38,666 nucleotides of DNA from Microbispora sp. ZYX-F-249 (GTDB taxonomy: Bacteria > Actinomycetota > Actinomycetes > Streptosporangiales > Streptosporangiaceae), in NCBI RefSeq assembly GCF_039649665.1, contig NZ_JBDJAW010000055.1:1-38666 (forward strand), read 5' to 3'. Within the stretch, counting starts at the first letter, position 1; each line of letters opens with the position of its first letter. The notes beneath the pieces were generated by a model. The model did not search any database. It saw only the letters and a program-made list of their open reading frames with translations, and was not told where the DNA came from. Made by a program: the position numbers and the translations under genes. Shown in pieces: positions 23,668 to 33,300 of this stretch.

Positions 23668-24600
23668 CTATACCCGCTGACGGCCACATGAGCTCCGGCA
23701 AGCCCACGGGGATGAGCGGTCAACGGCGTCAAGACGATCTCCCTGGTGACCGTGGGCGAGCGTCTCGCCCGCGATGTTCAGGAGGCTCTCCTGCGTCTCG
23801 GGTGGACGCCCGACTGCGCTGCGCCTGACGGTCGAGTGCCTTGTGCTGGTCGTCGCGGGCCCGCCACACCCAGACCGCCTGGTCGCCCACCACTCCCGGC
23901 GGTGGCCGCCGTGCCCGCCGCGGCGGCCACCGCGGCGGCGGCCCGGTCGGCGGCATGGTGTGCGGTGCTCACGAACAGCGGCCCGACCGCCTCGCGGGCT
24001 TCGGCCACCCACCCACTGGGTGGCGGGCACGATCCGGTCCGCGTCGAGGGGGGTCGGTCTCGGCCCGGATGTCAACCTCGTACTCCGGCAGCGCGGTCGT
24101 GATCTCCCGCTGCTTGGACCACAGCCTCTCCCGAGGACTTCGTCCTCCGCCGTCGCGAGGACCTGCGCCAGGGTCCCCGACGGTGGGGTGAGCGTCGGGC
24201 CGGTGCACCTTCGGCGGTAGCGCCCGGGGACAGGCAGGGTGAGCGCGCTTATGCGCCGCCCGTGCAGCCGACCCCCGCAGGTGCAGGGTAAGTGCGCGCT
24301 GCGCGTCCTCCGCGCCGTGCACGCGCAGCCCGATGACCCGCTCGGAGCAGGGGCAGGCCGCTATAGCGTCTACAAGGTCACGACCGTCCATGGTCCCGCG
24401 GGGTCGCGGGGTTTTAAGCGGGACGGGCCGGTGTCGGCCGCCCAAGGCCGGCGGAGGCGGCGGGCGGCCGACGATGAATGGAAAGGACGGGCGCGGCCAC
24501 TGGGAGGTGCGGCTGCCAGTATCGTACTCGCGGCCGCCAAGGGCGCACGGGTTCTGACGGGGCCGGAGTCGCGCCTGTGACGCCGTGGTCTGGCCAGACG
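23668..24600. other. Decayed region without intact genes
   Basis: On the minus strand, short protein-like pieces such as VWVWRARDDQHKALDR (around 23840-23900), ETQESLLNIAGETLAHGHQGDRLDAVDR (around 23740-23820) and ALPEYEVDIRAETD (around 24060-24110) fall in changing frames. This fits one or more old genes broken by frameshifts. No intact frame with a start signal is seen. Confidence 0.4.
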
Positions 24601-25761
24601 CTAGCCGATCGCGAACGGCCCGCCAGCCTCGTTCAGCTCGTCGGGGCGGTTTGGCGGCCGGACGGCGGGCGGCTCCCCCCCGGGAGCCTCCTGCAGTGCT
24701 TGCATGACGCCCTCCGGGTTACGGATGAGCCCTGGGTGCCGCTTCAAGTATGTGATCTCCTGGGGGGTCAGGTTACGGATGTCGACGCGGCCATTCGCCT
24801 TGACGAGTAGAAGGGACCCGACGATCGCCGTTCCGCTTTCGATCTTCTCGAAGGCGGCGATGAGCTTGGCCGCCGCGGCGGCCTCCTGGTCATCAACCGT
24901 TGCTTGGCTCTCATCGACTAGGCGCAGTTCGGCTGCTCTCTGGATTTGCGCCTGCAGTAGCTTGCCGTCCTCACCCCGCAGCCACATCCGAAGACGCTGG
25001 AAGACGCTGCCCCAGATTCCGGGAGATGCTTCAATGTCGGAGCCGTCGTAGGCCTCCACCATACCTTTTAGCGCAGCGACTACCTCTGGATAGTCCTCTG
25101 TATTCTCGAGGTACAGGAGGACAGGTAGAGACTGCTTCTGATACATGCCGTCCGGATGACCGACATCCATGGTCAGAGGGCTTTCCAGCTCAGAGAGCGC
25201 TTCTCGAGTCTGTTCCTGCGCCTGCTGAAAGTAGTGATCAGGGGCAGGTGCCCTGCGCGGAAGGCCGTAGAGGTCAGGCATCGGGTCAAGGTAGGCCTCC
25301 CTTTCCACAGCCAGTCCTCGTGCCAGTGCTGCAATCCGGGCCTCCCAGGCACGTATCGCAGGTCGACTAGCTTCCGCTGTGGCGTTCTGAGCAAGGTTGG
25401 CAATCTCGGCTAGCCTGGCCCGCAGCTCTGGTTCGTTCACCCGCTCTTTGAAAGTGAAGCGGAGCTCGCCTATAGCGCTCGCGAGGTCGATGATGATCTT
25501 CTTGTCGACGTTCGGCCGGGCAGCGAAGAGCACACAACCCAGAGGTACTTCCAGCGCACGCGCCAGCCAAGCGGGAGCATGCTCCATCACGGATTGAAGG
25601 GGGTGCCGCTCGTCTTCTGACAGGGTCACTGGGATCTCGCAAGGGGTGGAGGTTTTGTTTGGTCCCCCATTCTCACGGAGTGAGCTGATCGTTGTGGGGA
25701 AACGAGAGCTCCCGATAACGCGAGCAAAGGAATCTACGCTGTAAAGGCGCGGCCATCGCAC
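24601..25761 (-). CDS. Hypothetical protein with AT-richer codon use
   Basis: A 386-residue protein from GTG 25761. Codon choice is visibly less GC-biased than in the neighbours, which suggests separate transfer. Soluble, helix-rich: a middle part with long charged helices (PELRARLAEIANLAQNATAEASRPAIRAWEARI), a conserved-looking segment near LPVLLYLENTEDYPEVVAALKG, and a C-terminal block ESGTAIVGSLLLVKANG...NLTPQEITYLKRHPGLI, then a Pro-rich tail. I recognise no catalytic motif or family. The C-terminal block could be a small binding domain with a beta strand pair. It lies alone between decayed DNA and a strong hairpin, and its start is supported only by frame length. Confidence 0.6.
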   Translation of the reverse strand: MRWPRLYSVDSFARVIGSSRFPTTISSLRENGGPNKTSTPCEIPVTLSEDERHPLQSVMEHAPAWLARALEVPLGCVLFAARPNVDKKIIIDLASAIGELRFTFKERVNEPELRARLAEIANLAQNATAEASRPAIRAWEARIAALARGLAVEREAYLDPMPDLYGLPRRAPAPDHYFQQAQEQTREALSELESPLTMDVGHPDGMYQKQSLPVLLYLENTEDYPEVVAALKGMVEAYDGSDIEASPGIWGSVFQRLRMWLRGEDGKLLQAQIQRAAELRLVDESQATVDDQEAAAAAKLIAAFEKIESGTAIVGSLLLVKANGRVDIRNLTPQEITYLKRHPGLIRNPEGVMQALQEAPGGEPPAVRPPNRPDELNEAGGPFAIG

Positions 25762-25772
25762 AACACCTTCAT

Positions 25773-25797
25773 GAGAGGCCCGTTATCCGGGCCTCTC
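25773..25797. terminator. Perfect 10-bp stem-loop
   Basis: GAGAGGCCCG (25773-25782) / CGGGCCTCTC (25788-25797) with loop TTATC, followed on the plus strand by a C-rich tract. It lies 12 bases upstream of the minus-strand start at 25761, so it may insulate that gene or act in its leader; plus-strand termination is equally possible. Confidence 0.55.
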
Positions 25798-26429
25798 CCT
25801 CCCCCCGTATACCGGACACTCGAACCCAGGATTACCCATCGGTGCCCAAACCCCGGCCCCCAGCGGCGCCGCGCAGATGCGCCGGTTGTCCACTGCCTTC
25901 ACCTTAGCGGGGCTTTACAAAGTAGATCGCGCAGCCGGATCCGCGGTAAGGAACCGTCCGGAAGGTCGAGTAGGGGAGCGTGCCCCACACCGTAACCGCT
26001 CCAACAACAGGCCGCAGAATCCCTGCAGCGTCGACTGCAGGGGGTAGAGAGCAGCACAGCGGGGGACCGGCTGTCACGGACCGAGCAACGCCCCCACGGC
26101 CTTCTGAACCCCATGACAAGCCCGGACCACACAACCACACGGGCCGCCCCCGCGACGCTCAGGCCGTATAAGCCCGGCCATCGCCCCCCAAGGCGGAACC
26201 GCGAGCAAACAGCCAACGACCTGCGCTGCCACAGGCACACGCCAGCGCCAAAGAGCAGGAGCCGCAGGTCAGCCGGGAGGGGCGACACCCCGGGCAGCGA
26301 CACTCCGCGTCACCACGCTACGACACGCCGGAAAATCACAGCCGTCTTGCTCGCCTCGCGAACCAGGTTCCGGTAGAACTGATCCGAATTACATGGGTGG
26401 TAGTAGCACGGGCGGGAGAAGGAGCTGAG
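25798..26429. other. Gap with inverted repeat upstream of tandem RHH gene
   Basis: No gene that I can support. A perfect inverted repeat, CCCTGCAG-6-CTGCAGGG, lies at 26021-26042. The 26370-26400 part is locally AT-richer and should carry the promoter of the RHH gene at 26430. Confidence 0.4.
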
Positions 26430-26942
26430 ATGCCGCAGCCGCACAGGGGGAAGAGGACGCCGCAGACGATCCGCTTCCCGGGATCCCTGGACGCTGAGAT
26501 CAAGCGCCGCATGCCGGCCGAAGGCTGGAAGGATTTCGGGGACTACGTCGTCGCCCTCCTGTGCCGGGAGCACGGCATCGACATTCCGTCCTACCTGACG
26601 CTTCCGAGCGTGTCGATGACGGCACCCGGCATCCCCGGCATCCCCGGCATCGCCGACCTGGTGGCTGCCGAACCAAGATCCGATGTCGCGGCGCAACCGG
26701 ACGCAACGGAGCGCAGAGCACAGACGATCCGCTTCCCCGAGCCTCTACACGCCGAGATCAAGCGGCGGCTGAAGACCGAAGGCTGGAAGAACTTCGACGC
26801 CTATGTGGTCGCCTTCCTCTGCCGGAAGCACGGCATAGAAGTTCCCGCATACGTCGCGGTACCGAGCGCGGCACCGCAGCGGGCGCCGATCCCCGGCCTG
26901 GAACTGGTCCCTGCCGCGACGAAGACGGGAGTGGCGGCCTAA
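26430..26942 (+). CDS. Tandem ribbon-helix-helix protein (two RHH units in one chain)
   Basis: A 170-residue protein from ATG 26430 with GAAGGAG five bases upstream. It consists of two near-copies. Unit 1 (about 10-60) has QTIRFPGSLDAEIKRR, EGWKDFGDYVVALLCREHGI and DIPSYLTLPS. Unit 2 (about 95-145) has QTIRFPEPLHAEIKRR, EGWKNFDAYVVAFLCRKHGI and EVPAYVAVPS. The QTIRFP strand plus helix and second helix fit an RHH fold, which normally dimerises to bind DNA. Two units in one chain could form an intramolecular dimer. The linker contains GIPGIPGIADL. It lies just upstream of the replication-like gene, so copy control or repression of that gene is plausible (inference). Confidence 0.7.
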   Translation: MPQPHRGKRTPQTIRFPGSLDAEIKRRMPAEGWKDFGDYVVALLCREHGIDIPSYLTLPSVSMTAPGIPGIPGIADLVAAEPRSDVAAQPDATERRAQTIRFPEPLHAEIKRRLKTEGWKNFDAYVVAFLCRKHGIEVPAYVAVPSAAPQRAPIPGLELVPAATKTGVAA

Positions 26943-27020
26943 CCCTAGGGCGGCCGCACGGAAGGAGACAGTGAAGGAGAACAGATAACGCCGCAGGTCG
27001 GCGTACTCCTCACAAAAGCA

Positions 27021-27068
27021 GAGAGCCCCGCGCTGATTGGCCTGAGAAACCTTGCGCGGAGCCCTCTC
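27021..27068 (+). terminator. Imperfect hairpin after RHH gene
   Basis: GAGAGCCCCGCGC (27021-27033) pairs imperfectly with GCGCGGAGCCCTCTC (27054-27068), about 80 bases after the RHH stop. A weak terminator or leader structure of the next gene. Confidence 0.35.
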
Positions 27069-27200
27069 CCATAGAGCAGACATCCCGGCCCGGCCCGAGT
27101 CGGCTGGCCAGCTTTCGCGCGCCTGGCCGGGTGTCCGTGACGTCTGGAGCCCAGAATAGAACACGGGTCACCGGGTCGGCCAGTCACGCCCGTTTTCGGC

Positions 27201-28334
27201 GTGTCCGACCCCTTCTTGAACGTTGCCCGGGAACGGCTTGACTCTTCCGAGCCGATCCCCGCGCATCTGGTGTGCGCACGATCGAGGGCCGAATGGCACC
27301 GCGCCGTGGAGTCACACCCCGACACGGCCTCGCGACGCGCCGACTGGCGGCGCGGCCTGATGGCCGTCGTATGGCAGCTCGCCACGCGCACCGGCCGGAA
27401 CATGGTCACCGCCCCGAAGAAGGGCGCGACGTGGGCGGTCATGGCCGCAGAGGCCGGAGTGTCACGCTCGACGCTGGCCGACCGCCTGGCGTGGCTGCTC
27501 GAGCGAGGGCTGCTCGTGCGCGTCACACCCGGCACCACACCGCGGTTCCGCCCGGGCACCTTGCGCGGCGCGCTCGACGACGGCCGCGGCAACGAGGCCG
27601 CCACCTACGTACTGACAGTGCCGGCCGACCTGGCGCAGGCCCTGGACGAGGACGACCAGGGCGACGGCGAGGAGTTTCGCGCCCGCGCTTCCGCCCCCAC
27701 TGTGGACGACTGGCGAGACGCTCCCTGGCCTGCGGAAACACTGCCTGTGGAGCTAACTCGGACCCCCAAGCCTCACGTGGTTGATGTAGGTGAAGAAACT
27801 TTCCCAGACGTGCGCGCGCGCGAGACGCCCGCTCCCGCGGCGCCCGTGGCTGCCTGGCCAGCCGCCGCAACGCCGGGCACCAAGGCGGAGATGCTGGCGG
27901 CGTGCGAGCGGCTGCGAGCCGAGGACCCGATCCTGCGGAAGATGTCCGCACGGCACCTGCGGTCGCTGCTGCGTAGGCTGTTCCAGCTCGGTGCCACCGT
28001 CGACGACGTGCGCCACGTCCTGCACCACCAACCGGGCGGCGGAGCGTGGCCGCTGGCGGCGGCACCGCGCTTCGTGCCGGGCTGGGTCCGGTGGCGGGTC
28101 CATGCATGGCTCACCCCGGATTCCTCTCCAGACGGCGAAGGCATCCGGTTGTCCAGCCCGCTGCCGTCGCAGGTCCGCGAGGCGTACCGGAGACGGATCC
28201 GTTGTGAGCAGACCGCGCGGACGACCGCGCTCGCGGAAGCGCGGACGTGCCGAGGGGACGCGGCTGCCGGGGCAGCCCTCGCCCGGCAACACCTGATGGC
28301 AGCTCTGTCACGGGCCCCGCAACGTGCAGCGTGA
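27201..28334 (+). CDS. Winged-helix, replication-initiator-like protein
   Basis: A 377-residue protein from GTG 27201. A helical N-terminal part includes DWRRGLMAVVWQLATRTGRNMVTAPKK (49-75). A winged helix follows, WAVMAAEAGVSRSTLADRLAWLLERGLLVRVTPGTTPRF (about 78-116), where the helix pair and basic wing are clear. The middle is acidic and Pro-rich. The C-terminal part has KAEMLAACERLRAEDPILRKMSARHLRSLLRRLFQLGATVDDVRHVL and PGWVRWRVHAW. Actinomycete plasmid Rep proteins and plasmid-borne regulators share this arrangement of winged helix plus C-terminal helical domain. With a ParA locus on the same DNA, replication initiation is the best guess; a transcription factor is the alternative. Confidence 0.55.
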   Translation: MSDPFLNVARERLDSSEPIPAHLVCARSRAEWHRAVESHPDTASRRADWRRGLMAVVWQLATRTGRNMVTAPKKGATWAVMAAEAGVSRSTLADRLAWLLERGLLVRVTPGTTPRFRPGTLRGALDDGRGNEAATYVLTVPADLAQALDEDDQGDGEEFRARASAPTVDDWRDAPWPAETLPVELTRTPKPHVVDVGEETFPDVRARETPAPAAPVAAWPAAATPGTKAEMLAACERLRAEDPILRKMSARHLRSLLRRLFQLGATVDDVRHVLHHQPGGGAWPLAAAPRFVPGWVRWRVHAWLTPDSSPDGEGIRLSSPLPSQVREAYRRRIRCEQTARTTALAEARTCRGDAAAGAALARQHLMAALSRAPQRAA

Positions 28335-28438
28335 GCCGCTTGCCGAGAAAGGCGATGGTCAGGTGTGTGGTGTGGAGTGACCCTGTGGACATCGGTGGCG
28401 ACCTCGATGACCGGCGGGGCAGGATGGCGGGCGTGGGG

Positions 28439-28648
28439 ATGAGCGCCGACGATCTTCTGGCCGAATGGCTGGTGAACATGACGCGGGAGCAGCGGCAGCG
28501 TCGGTTTTGGGGGTTTCGAAAAATTTCCGGCTCGTCGCGAGAGGCGCCAAGTGACGGCACCGAGCAGATTCCCGAGCGAGAACCGCAGGTAGTGCCATCG
28601 ACAGACCGGGCCCGTCAGGCTGGCGAACCGTCCGGTTATACAGGCTGA
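28439..28648 (+). CDS. Small hypothetical protein
   Basis: A 69-codon frame from ATG 28439 preceded by GTGGGG. Its first 30 residues are helical and charged (SADDLLAEWLVNMTREQRQRRFWGFRK); the rest is low-complexity. It follows the replication-like gene by about 100 bases. Weakly supported; I recognise no family. Confidence 0.35.
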   Translation: MSADDLLAEWLVNMTREQRQRRFWGFRKISGSSREAPSDGTEQIPEREPQVVPSTDRARQAGEPSGYTG

Positions 28649-28917
28649 GGCTAAGCAGGTCGGCGATCTGGACACGGTCACGCTCCGACCGATCGAGGCC
28701 ATGGTGTCACAAACAACAGATCATCTAGCCAGAGTGGCACCCGCTACACGAGCGGATCCGTCGCGCCGGTCCTGGGACCTGACATGACCGGCGACACGGT
28801 ATCGGTCTTGATCGGAGGCGTACCAGGGATCACAACTCTCGTGCCGTCAGCGGCAAACCCTTGGCGCCGCACAACCGTCCTCTCACCGGTCAATGTCCCC
28901 CAACCACGGGAGAGCTG

Positions 28918-29184
28918 ATGCTCCGTCGTGTCCTCGTCGCGGGTGCGCTCGTCGCCTCCGCCCTCGTCGCCCTCGCGGCTCCGGCCGGTGCCACAGCTGT
29001 CGGCTCGGCCAGTGCGGCGGCGAGCTGCTACAAGCGGGTCGGCAACCACTGGAACTGCATCACCCCCGGTGCTTACTGCCCGGCGACAGCGCACGGGAAG
29101 TACGGGTACGCCAAGGTCACCAGCAAGCGGTACCGGTGCTCGTACTACACGAGCGACCGACGGTGGCACTGGAAGCGGGCGTAG
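28918..29184 (+). CDS. Small secreted protein with Cys and aromatic residues
   Basis: An 88-residue protein from ATG 28918, with GGGAGAG three bases upstream. MLRRVLVAGALVASALVALA followed by APAGATA is a typical Sec signal peptide, cleaved near residue 27. The mature part is about 60 residues: ASCYKRVGNHWNCITPGAYCPATAHGKYGYA, then YRCSYYTSDRRWHWKRA. Four Cys suggest two disulfides. The CxxxGxYCxxxxHGxxGYA...YxC...WxW pattern is common in small exported actinomycete proteins of unknown function. It stands alone; no operon partner is evident. A role at the cell surface or in competition is speculation. Confidence 0.7.
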   Translation: MLRRVLVAGALVASALVALAAPAGATAVGSASAAASCYKRVGNHWNCITPGAYCPATAHGKYGYAKVTSKRYRCSYYTSDRRWHWKRA

Positions 29185-29926
29185 AGACGACGAGGGGGTG
29201 CGCGGGGGCGGGCGTAGGGGATGTCGGGCAAGCACGAAGCGGCTCGCCCGATTTTCCGAGGGCCTACTGGTTATGGGGTGTGCAACTGCAACCCCCGTCT
29301 ACGGGCAGCGCGTGACGGTGGTCGCGCTGGAGGTCGTGACGCTGCGCGAGCACCTGGAGCGAGGCGGGCCGCGATAGCACACCGCAGCGCCGCGCGGGAG
29401 ATCTCGGTCGCCACCGACTCAGATGCCCCGTGCGTCGAGGGGCGGCGGACGCTCCAGTTCAGACTCGGCAACGCGTACATGTCCAAGGTGCACGCCGCGC
29501 TGGTGGCCGCGGCAGTCGCCCCGTTCATGCGGGTCTCCGGGCTCGTCGACCTGGTTGCCGCGCTGATGCACCCGACGTTGTGCCGCGCCCGCCCGCCCCG
29601 GCCCCCGGCAGCGGAGCCAGAGGCCCCGCACACGGACGGCATTCCGGTAAGGAGGTCGGCGCGGTCACCGCCCGCTCCGAAGACTGGCCCCTTCCAGCGG
29701 TCGCCCGCGATGCCGATGGCGCCTCTCGCCATCGGCATCGTCGCATCTGCCCCGTCCGCAACAGACAACCTCGCTGTAACGGCCGCCAAGCCGGTCCGGA
29801 TATCCACTCAGACAATGCGACCAACACGACGAGGAATCGCTTTTACAGGTATTTGAGCGACTCTGGCGCACATCCGCCGAGCGGAGCATGTGAGATCACG
29901 CTCGGCTGAGACGCGTCCGGGAATTC
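29185..29926. other. Intergenic region upstream of EACC1-caspase module
   Basis: No gene I can support; the long frames here are Arg/Pro-rich without start signals. It holds a strong hairpin at 29708-29740 and an inverted repeat, GCCGAGCG-15-CGCTCGGC, at 29876-29906, 20 bases before the EACC1 start. The latter may be an operator. Confidence 0.4.
29708..29740. repeat. Perfect 14-bp stem-loop
   Basis: CGATGCCGATGGCG (29708-29721) / CGCCATCGGCATCG (29727-29740) with loop CCTCT. No T-run follows on either side. It is the longest perfect stem in its region and lies about 190 bases upstream of the EACC1 gene. Confidence 0.7.
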
Positions 29927-30334
29927 ATGAACCCATGGGGTGTCGTCTTGCACGTATTGGTGGCCATAGCAGCCGAGGACCGTTCGGACCAGATTCGTGA
30001 CCTCTACTCATGGCTCAGTGACGAGCCCGAGCTGCGTGGACGCGTTCGCATCAGGGAAGTCGCCGGGCCACCCGGCGCCCTCGGTCCGATGGCGGACGGT
30101 CTGCAGGTCGCGCTCGGTGCGGGAGGGGCGGTGGCGTCGCTGGCGAGCGTGCTGATCGCGTGGTTGAGAACCCGTGGTGGTGAGATCGGCGTGACCCTGA
30201 CCAGAGGCGAAGGCGAGACCCGGGTGGAGGTGACGGCCAAGGGCGTGAAGGCATTGGATCTCGCCGGAACGCAGGCGCTGACCGCGCATCTCGTCCGAGC
30301 GTTGAAGGACGCCGGTGCCGATGACGACGACTAG
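29927..30334 (+). CDS. Effector-associated constant component 1 (EACC1)
   Basis: A 135-residue protein from ATG 29927. It has the EACC1 layout: an N-terminal beta-alpha unit (VLHVLVAIAAEDRSDQIRDLYSWLSDEPELRGRVRI), a Gly/Ala-rich hydrophobic helix (GALGPMADGLQVALGAGGAVASLASVLIAWLRTRG), then strands GEIGVTLTRGEGETRVEVTAKG and a final helix. EACC1 proteins are encoded next to caspase, trypsin and other effectors in predicted actinomycete conflict systems, and are thought to be a constant adaptor or scaffold. Here the stop overlaps the start of the caspase-STAND-WD40 gene by about 20 bases, so both are made together. The function is inferred from such gene neighbourhoods; none is demonstrated. 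Confidence 0.8.
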   Translation: MNPWGVVLHVLVAIAAEDRSDQIRDLYSWLSDEPELRGRVRIREVAGPPGALGPMADGLQVALGAGGAVASLASVLIAWLRTRGGEIGVTLTRGEGETRVEVTAKGVKALDLAGTQALTAHLVRALKDAGADDDD

Positions 30335-33300
30335 GCATCCTCCTCTGTTGCTTGCCTCACCGGGCGCTGAGGTTCTGCTCGTGGGATCGGGCACCTATGC
30401 AGCCGGGTCCCGATTGACCCATGTTCCCTCCGTTGCGGCAACGGTCGGCGATCTCGCGGCCTGCCTTGTCGATCGTGCTGGACTGGATCCGTCCAACCTC
30501 TCGACGCTGATCGATCCCGCCGATCCGGCAGAGTTTGGGACCGCCCTCGTCCGGGCAGCGCAGCGGGCGCGAGATGTCCTTGTCGTCTATTACGTGGGCC
30601 ACGGCCTGGTCAGTGCGCGCAACGAACTTCATCTGGCGACGCGTTCCACTATCGATTTGACCCAGGGGATTGCAAGCCACCAGGCTGTGCCGTACTCGAT
30701 CGTGCGTGAGGTCTTAGCCGATTGCCCGGCGCAGTTGGTGCTCGTCGTCCTTGATTGCTGTTTCTCCGGACGCGCGCAGGGGAGCACCGTGCGCGCGGAC
30801 GTCGACGAAGCCTTCGACACCGCTCAGCGGGGAATGTACGTGCTCACCTCCACGAGCAGGGACGAGGCGGCCTGGGCGCCGGAGGGTCAGCGACACACTG
30901 CCTTCTCCGGTGCCCTCATCACCCTGCTCATGGCGGGGGATCCCGCCGCGCCGCCGTTGTTGACTTTGGATCACTTATACCGGTCACTGGCCCGCACGCT
31001 TACGGAACGCGGTCTTCCGCGACCTCGGCGCCAGGCAGCCGACTACGCCGACCAGCAGCCGCTGGTCTCCAACGCCGCCTATCGGAACGTTCCAAAGCCG
31101 GTGCGGCGTAGCCAGGAGGGGACAGGGGATTTCAGCCCTTACCGGGGTTTGGCCGCCTTCGGCCCGGAGGATGCCGACTTCTTCTTCGGGCGTACGAACC
31201 TCACCGCGAGCTTGATCCGCCGGGTGCTGCACGCACCGTCACGCACAGGGCCACTTATCGTGATCGGACCGTCGGGGTCGGGAAAGTCTTCACTGCTGCG
31301 CGCTGGTCTCATCCCCTCGCTGTCTCGAGCATCAGGCCGAGGCGAACCCGGCGCCGGTTTCATGGTCTTCACTCCGGGTGACGACCCTGTTGGCGTGCTC
31401 GCGGCACGGTTCTCCAGTATCGCCGGCCTGCCTCGGGAACACCTACGGGGACAGATCGAAGCCGATCCCGCTGCCCTGAGACGAATTCTTGCTCATCGGC
31501 GCCCCAAAGCGGTGCGCCCGATCATCATCATCGATCAGTTCGAGGAGATCTTCACCGCGTGCCCGGACGAGAACCAGCGCCGGATCTTCATCCGGGCACT
31601 GCAGGAGGCGTCCTGCGATCTCGCCCGCCCCGCGCCTGCAGTGGTCGTCCTCGCGGTCCGAGCGGATTTCTACGCGCACTGCACGGATCACCCGGAGCTC
31701 CTGGCTGCCCTTGACCACCCCGTGGTCGTTGGCCCGATGACCACGGCGCAGCTCCGCGAAGCCATCGAAAGCCCGGCCGCGCTCGCCGGGCTCGCCCTTC
31801 AGGACGGCTTGGTGGATCTCCTCCTCGACGACCTCGGGACCGGAGCGCAAGCGGCAGGCGCTGCCGGAGGCGTTCTGCCGCTGCTGTCCCACGCCCTGCT
31901 CGCTACCTGGCACCAGCGCGAGGGCCGGACGCTGACCCTGGCCGGATACCGCGCAAGCGGCGGAATCGCGCGATCGCTCGCGCAGACCGCCGATGCTGTG
32001 CTGGCAGGTCTCGACCCAGCGAGCCGCCACACCGCGCGATGGCTCCTACCCCGCCTCATCCGGGTTGGCGAAGACACGCAGGACACCAGAAGGAGAGTGC
32101 CGCTCGCCGACCTGATCCCGTCGGCCGGTGCACCGGACCATCCCGACGTCCGGCAGATCCTCGACCACTTCGTCCGGGCCCGTCTGGTCACAGTGGACGA
32201 GGACGCGGTGGAGATTACACACGAGGCCCTTATCCGCGGCTGGCCCCAGTTGCGCTCCTGGGTCGAAGCCGATCGCGCCACCCTGCTGGCACTGCAGCAG
32301 CTCGATGGCGATGCCGGCACGTGGCTCCGGCATGGTCGCGACGCTGCCTTCCTTTACCAGGGCACTCGTCTCGACGCCGCCGTCGAGGCAGCCAGGCGCT
32401 GGGAGGCTGGCCACTCACGACGCGAGTTCGCGCTCAATGAGGTGCAACGGGCGTTCCTCGGCGCGAGTTTGAAGCAGACCGCCCGCCGCAATCGCCTGCG
32501 CGCAGTGATCACGGCGAGCCTCGTGACACTCCTGATCATCGCCCTGGCGGCGGCGGGTCTCGCCGAAGCTCGACGACGTACGGCGAACGAGCAGACCGCC
32601 GTAGCCGAGGCGCAGCGTGACCTCGCCCTCGCCCCCCTCGTCGCCGCGCGAGCGGACAGCCTGCGCCATACCGATCCTGTCAGGGCCATGCTGCTGAGCG
32701 TCGCCTCATGGCGGATCGCCCACGTCCCGGCTGCCCAAGGCAGCCTCTACGCGGCGCTGGACCAGGTGGAGCGATCGGTCGTCACCATCCCCGCCAACGC
32801 TGCCGGGTACGAGTTCCGGCGCAACGCCACGACAGTGGTCGCGTTCGGCGCCAGCGGCGGCGGCATCTGGGACGCCGCCTCGGGCAGGCGAGTGCGAACG
32901 CTCGACATCCCCGATTCGGGCATCGCGACGCCGGCAGGCCGGGCGTCGGCGACGGGGGTGTCTTTCAATACCTTCGCGCTCAGCCCGGACGGCCGCACAC
33001 TGGCACTCGTCACCAAGAAGGGTCGTGTGCGGCTCTACGACGCCGGATCAGGCCGACGAGTCGGCGAGGAGTTCGGGTCGGAGATCAAGTCAGTGCGGTT
33101 CAGCCAAAAGGGGAAGTGGCTAATTGTCGACAAGGGTCAGGTCGAGCCCTACGACTACGTGCTCGAAGCATGGGACGTGGCGAGGCAGGCCCTGATCCAC
33201 CATGCGGAATCGAGCCGGAGGCTATTCGCGGTCAGTCCGGACGATCGCCTCGCGGCTTACATGGGCTTGAACCAAGACACTGTCGTTTGGGACCTGATGG

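Noticed and set aside
25899..26303. A 134-codon minus-strand frame
   Set aside because: Cys/Arg/Leu-rich with no start signal, and overlaps a perfect inverted repeat.
29221..29856. A 211-codon plus-strand frame before EACC1
   Set aside because: Arg/Ala/Pro-rich, no ribosome site, and a perfect hairpin lies within it.
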